From positions 1-47,686 of the forward strand of contig DVNS01000015.1 in the NCBI GenBank assembly GCA_018714145.1: a DNA stretch of 47,686 nt, given 5' to 3'. Each line of letters starts with the position of its first letter. Position 1 is the first letter of the stretch. The DNA comes from Candidatus Avilachnospira avistercoris. GTDB taxonomy: Bacteria; Bacillota; Clostridia; Lachnospirales; Lachnospiraceae. Shown one piece after another: positions 8,182-16,107 of the stretch. Under the pieces are notes generated by a model. That model made no database searches. It was not told the DNA's origin and saw nothing but the letters and a program-made list of their open reading frames with translations. The translations under genes were made by a program, and so were the position numbers.

Positions 8182-8207
8182 ATATGAAAGCCTTTAGGGC
8201 TTCATAT
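8182..8207 (+). promoter_or_regulatory. Intercistronic stem-loop before the BMP lipoprotein gene
   Basis: Arms ATATGAA (8182-8188) and TTCATAT (8201-8207), with an inner GCC/GGC pair and a 5-nt loop; no T-run. It lies between permease and binding-protein genes, the same place as the hairpin at 1211-1246, and may raise the relative level of the lipoprotein transcript. Confidence 0.45.
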
Positions 8208-8250
8208 AGATATTATTGAAAAACGATAGCTTTTCAAATGGAGGAGAAAA

Positions 8251-9324
8251 ATGAGAGATCTGAAAAAAGCATTGCCCGTACTTATGGCAGCATCCGTGAT
8301 GATGGCAGCTCTTTCTGCCTGCGGAGGCTCTGAGGCAGAGACCGAGGCTGAAGCAGCAGTTACTGAGGCAGCAGCAGAGGCCGGAGAGGCTGAGGCTTCT
8401 GATGAGGCTTCGGAGAAAGCGGTAGACAGCATCGCCATCCTGCTTCCCGGCTACATCACTGACCAGTCTTGGAATCAGGGCGCCTATGAGGGACTTCTTA
8501 CCCTTGAGGAGCAGGGCTATGAGATAGCCTATACCGAGGATGTTCAGTCGGCTGATATGGAGTCTACCTTCCGTACCTACTGTGAAGACGGCTATGATTT
8601 CATCATCGGACATGGTGTTCAGTATGGTGATGCCTGTGTGCGTGTGGCTGAGGATTATCCCGACAGATATTTCTTCATAACCGGCAATCCCCCCGCAGGC
8701 GATGAGGAGCTTCCCGGAAATATAGCCTTCTACGACTACAAGGAGTATGAGGGTGCGTATGTATGCGGATATCTGGCAGCTCTTATGAGCGAGAGCGGAG
8801 TCATCGGCTACATTGGCGGCGGTGACAACACTACCCAGTGCTCTGATAAAAATGCCTATGTGGAGGGTGCCCTTGCAGCTGACCCTGATATAGACGTAAG
8901 GACAGTTATCACAGGTACCTTCAATGACTCCTCCATCGGTAAGGAGACAGCCCTTGCCATGATAGAGCAGGGTGTGGACGTTATCCTTCAGACCTGTGAT
9001 GAGACCGGACTTGGTGCCTTCGAGGCCTGCAATGAGCAGGGGGTTTACTGCATAGGCTATACCTCAGATCAGGCATCCTTTGTGGATGAGGGTCTTTGCC
9101 TTACCTCCCTGCTTGTAAGCGTGCCCACCATGATAACCTCCCAGATAGATATCATTGACGCAGGAGAATTCGGCGGACTTGAAAATCCCGGCCTTGCAGA
9201 GGGCGTTATTGGCATAGCTCCCTACTCAAGCGCTGTTCCCGAGGACGTCATCGAGCAGGTAGAGGCAGTAAAGCAGTCTCTCATCGACGGCAGCCTCGTG
9301 CTCACACCGGATTATACCAACTGA
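8251..9324 (+). CDS. BMP-family substrate-binding lipoprotein
   Basis: A 357-residue lipoprotein. The signal peptide ends in the lipobox LSAC (Cys near residue 25), then an Ala/Glu-rich tether runs to about residue 55. The Bmp/PnrA domain follows: SIAILLPGYITDQSWNQGAY near residue 63 is the family's opening strand and nucleoside-contact motif (D-x-S-W/F-N), and GYDFIIGHGVQYGDA and VIGYIGGGDN match the later strands. Family members bind purine or other nucleosides, though some bind riboflavin or other ligands. It completes the transporter encoded upstream and is followed by a strong terminator. A GGAGGAG site precedes the ATG. Confidence 0.92.
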   Translation: MRDLKKALPVLMAASVMMAALSACGGSEAETEAEAAVTEAAAEAGEAEASDEASEKAVDSIAILLPGYITDQSWNQGAYEGLLTLEEQGYEIAYTEDVQSADMESTFRTYCEDGYDFIIGHGVQYGDACVRVAEDYPDRYFFITGNPPAGDEELPGNIAFYDYKEYEGAYVCGYLAALMSESGVIGYIGGGDNTTQCSDKNAYVEGALAADPDIDVRTVITGTFNDSSIGKETALAMIEQGVDVILQTCDETGLGAFEACNEQGVYCIGYTSDQASFVDEGLCLTSLLVSVPTMITSQIDIIDAGEFGGLENPGLAEGVIGIAPYSSAVPEDVIEQVEAVKQSLIDGSLVLTPDYTN

Positions 9325-9340
9325 TGTAAGACAACTTATC

Positions 9341-9380
9341 AAAGGTCCTCGTACCGTTTTTATGGCGCGAGGGCCTTTTT
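9341..9380 (+). terminator. Intrinsic terminator of the BMP operon
   Basis: An 11-bp stem AAAGGTCCTCG (9341-9351) with CGAGGGCCTTT (9368-9378; one G-T), ending in a run of five T. It closes the 5-FCL/BMP operon and separates it from the clpB control region. Confidence 0.88.
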
Positions 9381-9409
9381 GAAAAGTTTATATTTTTTTT
9401 ATAGATTGA

Positions 9410-9436
9410 TTAGCACTCGTTTATTGACAGTGCTAA
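9410..9436 (+). promoter_or_regulatory. CIRCE element (HrcA operator) for clpB
   Basis: TTAGCACTC (9410-9418), 9 nt, CAGTGCTAA (9428-9436). This matches the CIRCE consensus with its exact 9-nt spacing and a single change in the right arm (C for G at the first position). HrcA bound here would block the -35 box that overlaps it, so clpB should be induced by heat or misfolded protein. Confidence 0.93.
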
Positions 9437-9452
9437 CAATTAGATATATACT
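9424..9452 (+). promoter_or_regulatory. Sigma-A promoter of clpB, overlapping CIRCE
   Basis: TTGACA (9424-9429), 17-nt spacer, TATACT (9447-9452). The -35 box lies inside the CIRCE element. Transcription from about 9459 gives a leader of some 310 nt before clpB. A second, weaker candidate is TTGACA 9697-9702 with TACCCT at 9720. Confidence 0.85.
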
Positions 9453-9470
9453 ATGCTCGCAGGCTGAAAA

Positions 9471-9494
9471 AGGGCAGACGGTACTGCTCTTTTA
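9471..9494 (+). terminator. Possible attenuator at the start of the clpB leader
   Basis: AGGGCAG (9471-9477) pairs with CTGCTCT (9484-9490; one G-T) across a 6-nt loop and runs into TTTT (9490-9493). It lies only about 12 nt after the predicted start of transcription. Further on, GCAG/GGC (9587-9593) with GCC/CTGC (9599-9608) forms another small hairpin. The rest of the leader (9495-9771) holds no gene that I recognise. Confidence 0.45.
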
Positions 9495-9771
9495 AGGCGG
9501 TAAGCTTAGGATGACATTCTCCTTTATATTTAAAGCTCCTTGGCAAAGCTAAGACTCCGGCGGAGGGCCTGCATACCTTAAGTAACGCAGGGCGCAAAGC
9601 CCGGCTGCATAAAAGAAGGACAGAAGGTTTCACATTTTCATGACAGCCTTTTAGTATGACAGTTTAAGTCAGGCCTTGGGCAGTAATGAAGATAGCTTGA
9701 CAGCCTGTCCGTATGCAGATACCCTCCGCCGTTATTATAAAATATATTCCTTTATGAAAGGGGGATATGAT

Positions 9772-12357
9772 ATGAATATCAACAAATTTACCCAGAAATC
9801 CATAGAGGCCGTAAATGGCTGTGAAAAGATAGGCCTTGAATACGGCAATCAGCAGATAGAGCAGGAGCACCTGCTCTTAAGTCTGTTAAATATAGAAGAC
9901 AGCCTGATAGATAAGCTCCTTCAGAAGATGGGTGTGGATACGGCGGCATTTAAAAATGAGCTCATCTCCATGATAGCGGCCCTTCCCAAGGTATCCGGAG
10001 CAGGACAGATGTATTTCTCCAACGACGCCAATAAGGTGCTCACCGGCGCCGAGGACGAGGCTAAGGCCATGGGCGATGATTATGTGTCCGTGGAGCATCT
10101 GTTCCTTCGTATGCTTAAGGATGCCTCTTCAAATATGAAGAAGCTCTTTTCCCGCTATAACATTACCAGAGACGGTTTCCTCAAGGCCCTGTCCGAGGTC
10201 CGGGGAAACCAGCGTGTTACCTCAGACAATCCGGAGGCAACCTACGATACCCTCAATAAATACGGCTATGACCTTGTGGAGCGTGCAAGGGAGCAGAAGC
10301 TCGACCCCGTTATAGGCAGGGACAATGAGATACGGAATGTTATCCGTATACTTTCCCGTAAGACTAAAAATAACCCCGTGCTCATAGGTGAGCCCGGTGT
10401 GGGCAAGACCGCCGTGGTAGAGGGACTGGCCCAGCGTATAGTAAGGGGCGACGTACCCGACAGTCTCAAGGATAAGAGGATATTTGCCCTTGATATGGGC
10501 GCCCTGATAGCCGGAGCCAAGTACAGAGGCGAATTCGAGGAAAGGCTCAAGGCAGTGCTCAAGGAGGTCACCGAGTCCGATGGCGAGATAATCCTCTTTA
10601 TAGATGAGATACACACCATAGTCGGAGCAGGCAAGACCGAGGGCAGCATGGATGCCGGCAATATGCTGAAGCCCATGCTGGCAAGGGGTGAGCTCCATTG
10701 TATAGGTGCTACTACCCTTGAGGAGTACAGATACATAGAAAAGGACCCTGCCCTTGAGCGGCGTTTCCAGCCTGTCATGGTGGATGAGCCCACGGTGGAA
10801 GATACCATTTCCATACTGAGGGGCATCAAGGACCGCTATGAGGTATTCCACGGAGTCAAGATAACCGACTCGGCTCTTGTATCTGCGGCAGTGCTTTCGG
10901 ACAGATATATAAGCGACAGATTCCTGCCTGATAAGGCCATAGACCTTGTGGACGAGGCCTGCGCCATGATAAAGACCGAGATGAATCAGCTCCCCGCCGA
11001 GCTGGATGAAAAGCAGCGTAAGATAACCCAGCTCGAGATAGAGGAGGCTGCCCTTAAAAAGGAGGAGGACAATGCTTCCGCCCAGCGGCTTTCCGAGCTT
11101 CGTAAGGAGCTCTCTGAGCTCAGGGATGACTTTACGGCTCAGAAAGCAAAATGGGAATACGAAAAGGCCGGAGCAGACAGGCTCTCAGCCCTCCGTGAGG
11201 AGATAGACAAAAAGCGCAGCGAGGCCGAGATACTTAAGCGTCAGGGCGATTATGAAAAGGCCGGAGCCCTGATATACGGCGAGATACCCGAGCTTCAGAA
11301 GCAGCTTTCCGAGGAGGAGGAAAAGGTCAGGTCCGAGGGCCACGACCTCGTTCATGAAAATGTCACCGAGGACGAGATAGCGAAGATAGTTTCCAAGTGG
11401 ACCGGCATACCTGTGGCAAAGCTCTCAGAGTCCGAGCGCTCCAAGGTGCTGCATCTTCCTGATGAGCTCCATAAGAGGGTAGTGGGACAGGACGAGGCCG
11501 TGGAGAAGGTCTCCGATGCCATACTTAGATCCAAGGCAGGCATCAAGGACCCCACCAAGCCCATCGGCTCATTCCTCTTTATGGGACCTACCGGTGTCGG
11601 CAAGACCGAGCTCGCAAAGACCTTGGCTCAGGCGCTCTTTGACGATGAAAATAACATGGTCCGTATAGATATGTCGGAGTATATGGAAAAGCACAGTGTC
11701 TCAAGGCTCATAGGAGCTCCTCCGGGATATGTGGGCTACGATGAGGGCGGACAGCTCACAGAGGCAGTAAGGCGTAAGCCCTATTCGGTCATCCTCTTTG
11801 ATGAGGTGGAGAAGGCCCATCCCGATGTATTCAACATACTGCTTCAGGTGCTGGACGACGGACGCATCACCGATTCCAAGGGCAAGACTGTGGACTTTAA
11901 AAATACGGTCATCATACTGACCTCTAACCTTGGCTCCCAGTACCTGCTTGAGGGCATAGATGCCAATGGCGAGATAAGCTCAGAGGCCCGCTCAGCAGTA
12001 GAAGGCATACTGCGTCAGAGCTTCAGGCCCGAGTTCCTCAACAGGCTGGACGAGATAATCATGTTCAAGCCCCTCACCAAGGAGGACATAGGCAGGATAG
12101 TAGAGCTCTGCATAGCCGACCTAAACAAGAGGCTCAAGGACAGGGATATGAAGGTAGAGCTCAGCGAGGCTGCAAAGCAGTACTGCGTGGACAATGGCTT
12201 CGAGCCCCAGTTCGGAGCAAGACCGCTTAAGCGCTTCATTCAGAAGAATGTGGAGACCATATCCGCAAGGGCCATACTTGAGAACCGCATACCCGAGGGC
12301 GGCACCATCCATATAGACATAAGGAATGGAGAGCTGGCAGTAACAAATGAGGCGTAA
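9772..12357 (+). CDS. clpB: ATP-dependent disaggregase ClpB
   Basis: An 861-residue Hsp100 chaperone that threads aggregated proteins through a hexameric pore with DnaK. In order: Clp N-domain (1-145), first AAA+ domain with Walker [10 protein letters not shown] (about 207) and [10 protein letters not shown], the coiled-coil middle domain (about 410-525), second AAA+ domain with GPTGVGKTE (about 606), pore motif GYVGYDEGG and [14 protein letters not shown]. The middle domain and lack of a ClpP-binding IGF loop distinguish it from ClpA/ClpC. ATG 9772 follows AAAGGGGGAT and gives the usual length; an ORF extension to 9676 is ignored. Transcribed alone from a CIRCE-controlled promoter. Confidence 0.96.
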   Translation: MNINKFTQKSIEAVNGCEKIGLEYGNQQIEQEHLLLSLLNIEDSLIDKLLQKMGVDTAAFKNELISMIAALPKVSGAGQMYFSNDANKVLTGAEDEAKAMGDDYVSVEHLFLRMLKDASSNMKKLFSRYNITRDGFLKALSEVRGNQRVTSDNPEATYDTLNKYGYDLVERAREQKLDPVIGRDNEIRNVIRILSRKTKNNPVLIGEPGVGKTAVVEGLAQRIVRGDVPDSLKDKRIFALDMGALIAGAKYRGEFEERLKAVLKEVTESDGEIILFIDEIHTIVGAGKTEGSMDAGNMLKPMLARGELHCIGATTLEEYRYIEKDPALERRFQPVMVDEPTVEDTISILRGIKDRYEVFHGVKITDSALVSAAVLSDRYISDRFLPDKAIDLVDEACAMIKTEMNQLPAELDEKQRKITQLEIEEAALKKEEDNASAQRLSELRKELSELRDDFTAQKAKWEYEKAGADRLSALREEIDKKRSEAEILKRQGDYEKAGALIYGEIPELQKQLSEEEEKVRSEGHDLVHENVTEDEIAKIVSKWTGIPVAKLSESERSKVLHLPDELHKRVVGQDEAVEKVSDAILRSKAGIKDPTKPIGSFLFMGPTGVGKTELAKTLAQALFDDENNMVRIDMSEYMEKHSVSRLIGAPPGYVGYDEGGQLTEAVRRKPYSVILFDEVEKAHPDVFNILLQVLDDGRITDSKGKTVDFKNTVIILTSNLGSQYLLEGIDANGEISSEARSAVEGILRQSFRPEFLNRLDEIIMFKPLTKEDIGRIVELCIADLNKRLKDRDMKVELSEAAKQYCVDNGFEPQFGARPLKRFIQKNVETISARAILENRIPEGGTIHIDIRNGELAVTNEA

Positions 12358-12421
12358 GGCATTGACTTATTAAGACCTGCAGGGAGGGCTGTGTCCATTT
12401 AAGGCCTCATTGATAGAAACC

Positions 12422-12480
12422 TTTGATAGCAGAAGCTTCTGGTGGCAATACTGCCATGAAGGATAGCTATTATTATCAAA
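12422..12480 (+). repeat. Compound inverted repeat after clpB
   Basis: Outer arms TTTGATA (12422-12428) and TATCAAA (12474-12480) enclose a perfect 12-bp palindrome CAGAAGCTTCTG (12430-12441) and a small TGGCA/TGCCA hairpin, so the stretch could form a three-way junction. It sits between the clpB stop and its terminator. Function unknown. Confidence 0.45.
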
Positions 12481-12486
12481 ACACTA

Positions 12487-12527
12487 AACCGCAGTTGTGA
12501 TATTGCATAAAAACAACTGCGGTTTTT
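12487..12527 (+). terminator. Intrinsic terminator of clpB
   Basis: A perfect 12-bp stem AACCGCAGTTGT (12487-12498) with ACAACTGCGGTT (12513-12524), then TTTTTG. Textbook form. The AT-rich stretch that follows to recA (12528-12846) holds no gene; see the tandem repeat at 12735. Confidence 0.92.
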
Positions 12528-12734
12528 GTGTATATTTACGAAGTTGAACATTTTGAGATAAAGAGCTTCCATATTTTTATCTCATGGCTTATAATATTTT
12601 TACACTTCTATCATATCTTTTTAAGCTCTAGATATGCTTCTGAAGGCTGAGGCCAGATATCAGTACACTATCCCCAAAGGCATTAAAAATGTTCACCACT
12701 GTTAAGATGAGCTGTAATACGATCTTAGGTTAGA

Positions 12735-12766
12735 AATGTGATGCAATTTAAATGTGATGTAATTTA
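12735..12766 (+). repeat. 16-bp tandem repeat upstream of recA
   Basis: Two adjacent copies of AATGTGATG-C/T-AATTTA (12735-12750 and 12751-12766), differing at one base, 80 bp before the recA start codon. The position suits an operator for a regulator that binds direct repeats. I saw no Gram-positive LexA box (GAAC-N4-GTTC) in the recA upstream region. Confidence 0.6.
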
Positions 12767-12846
12767 AAACTTTCCATAGCATTTAACGGAAAGCTGTGTT
12801 AAAATATTTAAGCTTAGTTATGTTTTAAAAATGAAAGGAAACCGAT

Positions 12847-13959
12847 ATGGCTGAAAGATTAAAAGCAGCAGAAAAGACTGAGATAACGAAGCAGGATAAG
12901 GAAAAGGCCCTTGAAGCGGCCATAAAGCAGATAGAGCGTGAGTACGGACAGGGCGCCGTCATGAAGCTTGGAGACGCCTACAATAAGCTTAACATCGAGA
13001 CCATCTCCACCGGCTCCCTGAGCCTTGACATAGCCTTGGGAGTGGGCGGACTTCCGAAGGGAAGGATAGTCGAGATATATGGGCCTGAGTCCTCAGGTAA
13101 GACCACCATAGCCCTTCATGTCATAGCCGAGGCCCAGAAGCAGGGCGGCATCTGCGGCTTTATAGATGCGGAACATGCCCTTGACCCCACCTATGCAAGG
13201 AATATCGGCGTGGATATAGACAATCTTTACATCTCCCAGCCTGACAGCGGAGAGCAGGCCCTTGAGATATGTGATACCATGGTACGCTCCGGAGCTCTGG
13301 ATGTCATCATCATAGACTCAGTTGCAGCCCTCGTGCCGAAAAAGGAGATAGAGGGTGAGATGGGCGACTCAGTCGTAGGACTTCAGGCAAGGCTCATGTC
13401 TCAGGCCCTGAGGAAGCTTACGGCCCAGATATCCAAGTCCAACTGCGTGGTCATCTTCATAAACCAGCTCAGGGAGAAGGTAGGCGTGCTCTACGGCAAC
13501 CCTGAGACCACCACCGGCGGACGGGCCCTTAAGTTCTATTCCTCCATCCGTATGGAGGTCAGGAAGTCCGGCGAGAGCATAAAGCAGGGCAGTGAGTTCA
13601 TCGGAAACCATGTCAAGGTTAAGATATCGAAAAACAAGGTCGCTCCTCCGTTCAAGACTGTCGAGCTGGACATGATGTACGGAAAGGGCATATCCAGAGA
13701 GGGAGACCTCCTCGATGTGGCCGCCAAGGAAGACATCATAGAAAAGAGCGGAGCTTGGTATGCCTATAAGGGTCAGAAGATAGGTCAAGGCAGGGAAAAC
13801 GCCAAGCAGTACCTTATCGAGCATCCGGAGGTCTTTGATGAGGTGGACCATGAGCTCAGGGTCAAGTTCGGCCTCATACCCGATGAGAACGGTGAGATTA
13901 AGGACACGGCCAAGGCTGAGATAGGCTTGGCTTCCGATGATATGGCTGCTGAGGATTGA
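12847..13959 (+). CDS. recA: Recombinase RecA
   Basis: A 370-residue DNA strand-exchange ATPase. Walker [10 protein letters not shown] lies near residue 79, Walker [11 protein letters not shown] near 155, and the L2/ATP-sensing region has [22 protein letters not shown] near 213. The C-terminal domain ends in an acidic tail. RecA coats single-stranded DNA, pairs it with homologous duplex and triggers LexA self-cleavage. The start follows AAAGGAAAC. recX lies 128 nt downstream in the same direction, the usual pairing. Confidence 0.98.
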   Translation: MAERLKAAEKTEITKQDKEKALEAAIKQIEREYGQGAVMKLGDAYNKLNIETISTGSLSLDIALGVGGLPKGRIVEIYGPESSGKTTIALHVIAEAQKQGGICGFIDAEHALDPTYARNIGVDIDNLYISQPDSGEQALEICDTMVRSGALDVIIIDSVAALVPKKEIEGEMGDSVVGLQARLMSQALRKLTAQISKSNCVVIFINQLREKVGVLYGNPETTTGGRALKFYSSIRMEVRKSGESIKQGSEFIGNHVKVKISKNKVAPPFKTVELDMMYGKGISREGDLLDVAAKEDIIEKSGAWYAYKGQKIGQGRENAKQYLIEHPEVFDEVDHELRVKFGLIPDENGEIKDTAKAEIGLASDDMAAED

Positions 13960-14087
13960 TATCGCCGGATCGGTGCGAAACTATGTATAAGGCCTGTGGC
14001 ATTATATCCTTTTTACATGAGGACGGAGCTGACCGACGGCTCCCAGTATTCGGCGAACGCAGGCCACAGTATTCGCAAAGGAGCAAT

Positions 14088-14699
14088 ATGACGTATATCA
14101 TCACCTCAGTAACAGATTATGATAAAAAAAGAAAGAAGATAAGCCTTGACGACGGAAGGCTTATCTTCCTTTTATATAAGGGCGAATGGCTGAGGCTTGG
14201 CCTTAGGGAGGGAGGAGAGCTTTCGGAAGCCGGACTCTCAGATATATATGAGCATATACTTAAGCCGAGGATAAAGAAGCGTGCCCTTTACTATCTTAAG
14301 TCATCGGATAAGACCGAGCGGGAGATAAGGCGGAAGCTTCGTGAGAGCCTTTATCCTGAGGAGCTCATCGACTATGCCTTAGACTTCCTTAAGTCCTATG
14401 ACTTTGTGGATGACAGCCGCTATGCGGAAAACTTCATCAATGCCAAACGGGGCAGGGTCTCAAAGCGGGAGATGCTGCAGAAGCTCAGGCAGAAGGGAAT
14501 CTCTGCTGAGGCCTTAGAGAGCCTTAAGGAAAGCCTGACTGATGAAGATGAGCATGCTGCCGCAAAAAAGACATTTGAAAAATACGTAAGGGGCAGGGAC
14601 CTCTCGGAGCCAAAGGAGCGCCAGAGGGTCTGGCGCTATCTGGCCTCCAAGGGCTACGGGCCCGATACTATTTCAGAACTATTAAATGATAATATGTAG
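14088..14699 (+). CDS. recX: RecA regulator RecX
   Basis: A 203-residue protein made of three-helix repeats. The N-terminal about 60 residues form a small beta domain, then ALYYLKSSDKTEREIRRKL with FLKSYDFVDDSRYAENFI (about residues 68-118) is the hallmark of the family. RecX caps and blocks RecA filaments. ATG 14088 has AAAGGAG 4-5 nt before it; the longer reading back to 13956 overlaps the recA end and lacks a ribosome site. Directly followed by a strong hairpin terminator. Confidence 0.93.
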   Translation: MTYIITSVTDYDKKRKKISLDDGRLIFLLYKGEWLRLGLREGGELSEAGLSDIYEHILKPRIKKRALYYLKSSDKTEREIRRKLRESLYPEELIDYALDFLKSYDFVDDSRYAENFINAKRGRVSKREMLQKLRQKGISAEALESLKESLTDEDEHAAAKKTFEKYVRGRDLSEPKERQRVWRYLASKGYGPDTISELLNDNM

Positions 14700-14728
14700 G
14701 AGCAGCTTTATTATAAGCAAAGGCTGAG

Positions 14729-14770
14729 AAAGGCCCGAAGCAGCAGATCGTCCTCCTGCTTCGGGCCTTT
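14729..14770 (+). terminator. Bidirectional terminator between recX and icd
   Basis: A perfect 15-bp stem AAAGGCCCGAAGCAG (14729-14743) with CTGCTTCGGGCCTTT (14756-14770), 12-nt loop. A-runs and T-runs on both sides let it serve the convergent recX (+) and icd (-) transcripts. A further T6 follows at 14779. Confidence 0.88.
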
Positions 14771-14798
14771 GATATCCGTTTTTTCTGATAAACTCAGC

Positions 14799-14870
14799 TT
14801 ATCTATACTGCAAAGCTTCTTCCGAAGGGCCTTGTGCGAAGACAGCCCGAGGAAGAAGCTTTGCGGATAA
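14799..14870. repeat. Dispersed hairpin repeat, copy A
   Basis: A perfect 14-bp inverted repeat GCAAAGCTTCTTCC (14810-14823) with GGAAGAAGCTTTGC (14851-14864), with outer arms TTATC/GATAA. The loop core ends in GCGAAGACAGCCC. It lies downstream of icd on the minus strand and beyond the recX terminator. The same sequence recurs at 20980-21058, with a more distant relative at 26201-26259. Confidence 0.7.
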
Positions 14871-14898
14871 ATATATAGCCTAAATATTCTTTGAAAAA

Positions 14899-16107
14899 TT
14901 ACGTCTGCAGGGATCTTCCTACCCTTTCCCTCACAGCCTTAAGAAAGCTCAGGGTATCGACAGCCTCTTTTTTGCAGAGGGGGCTAAGGTCGCCGGTGAC
15001 CGTGCCGGAGGCTATGGTGTCGATGCAGGCTTGCTCCAAGGCCTTGGCAAAGGCGGTTAGAGAGGGTATCTCATCCAGCTCGCCCCTCTTTGCAAGGGCT
15101 CCGGTCCACGCAAATATCATGGCCGTGGGATTGACGGAAACGGTCTCACCGGCCTTATACCTATAGTAGAGGTCAGTGATGGTGCCGTGGGCAGCCTCAT
15201 ATTCAAATTTTCCGTCGGGGCTCACCAGCACGCTTGACATCATGGCTATGCTTCCGAAGGCAGCGCTTATCAGATCGCTCATCACGTCCCCGTCGTAATT
15301 CTTGCAGGCCCATATCATACCGCCCTCTGAGCGCATGATGCCTGCGGCGGCTGAGTCTATCAGCATATATCTGTATCTGATGCCCAGACGTTCAAACTCT
15401 TTCTTATAGACATTCTCATAAAGCTCCTCAAATATATCCTTGAACCTGTGGTCGTATATCTTTGAGATGGTATCCTTAGAGGAGAACCACAGATCTTCCT
15501 TTTCGCTTATGGCATAACGGAAGCAGGAATGGGCAAAGGAGCGTATGGATTTTTCCGTATTGAACTGTCCCATAAGCACATCGCCGCTGTCAAGCTCAGC
15601 TATCCTCTGGGCAGAGACCACATTGCCTTCTTTATCTTTAAAGACAAGCTCTCCATAGCCCTTCCTGTCGGCCTTAAATTCGCTTGCCTTATAGATGTCG
15701 CCAAAGGCATGCCTTGCTATGGTGATGGGCTTTTTCCAGCAGGAGACCACCGGAGCTATATTGGGAGCTATGATGGGCCTTCTGAATACGGTGCCGTCCA
15801 GTATAGAGCGGATAGTGCCGTTGGGACTTTTCCACATATTTGAAAGGCCGTATTCCTCCACGCGCTGGGCATTGGGTGTGATGGTGGCGCACTTTACCCC
15901 TACGGAAAGACGCTTTATGGCCTCCGCAGCCTCTATGGTCACCTCGTCTCTTGTGGCTTCTCTGTTCGGAAGCCCAAGATCATAGTATTCAGTCTTAAGC
16001 TCCACAAAGGGAAGCAGGAGCTCCTCTTTTATCTGCTTCCAGACTATCCTTGTCATCTCATCGCCGTCAAGCTCTGCGATGGGGTATTTCATTCTGATGA
16101 GTTCCAT
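14899..16107 (-). CDS. icd: NADP-dependent isocitrate dehydrogenase
   Basis: A 402-residue enzyme of the homodimeric, eukaryote-like IDH subfamily. It oxidises isocitrate to 2-oxoglutarate and CO2 with NADP+. Visible features are AELDGDEMTRIVWKQIKEEL at the N-terminus, the substrate region around SPNGTIRSILDGTVFRRPII (about residues 85-105), and the cofactor loop VLVSPDGKFEYEAAHGTITD near 300. The start at 16107 is chosen because GGAGG lies 5 nt before it and the length equals the family norm; an ATG 27 nt earlier lacks a site. It overlaps the aconitase end by 41 nt, so the two form one operon that feeds glutamate synthesis. Confidence 0.94.
   Translation of the reverse strand: MELIRMKYPIAELDGDEMTRIVWKQIKEELLLPFVELKTEYYDLGLPNREATRDEVTIEAAEAIKRLSVGVKCATITPNAQRVEEYGLSNMWKSPNGTIRSILDGTVFRRPIIAPNIAPVVSCWKKPITIARHAFGDIYKASEFKADRKGYGELVFKDKEGNVVSAQRIAELDSGDVLMGQFNTEKSIRSFAHSCFRYAISEKEDLWFSSKDTISKIYDHRFKDIFEELYENVYKKEFERLGIRYRYMLIDSAAAGIMRSEGGMIWACKNYDGDVMSDLISAAFGSIAMMSSVLVSPDGKFEYEAAHGTITDLYYRYKAGETVSVNPTAMIFAWTGALAKRGELDEIPSLTAFAKALEQACIDTIASGTVTGDLSPLCKKEAVDTLSFLKAVRERVGRSLQT

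Noticed and set aside
12528-12846. LexA/SOS box before recA
   Set aside because: GAACATTTTG and TGTTCACC look similar to half-sites, but no paired site with correct spacing was found.
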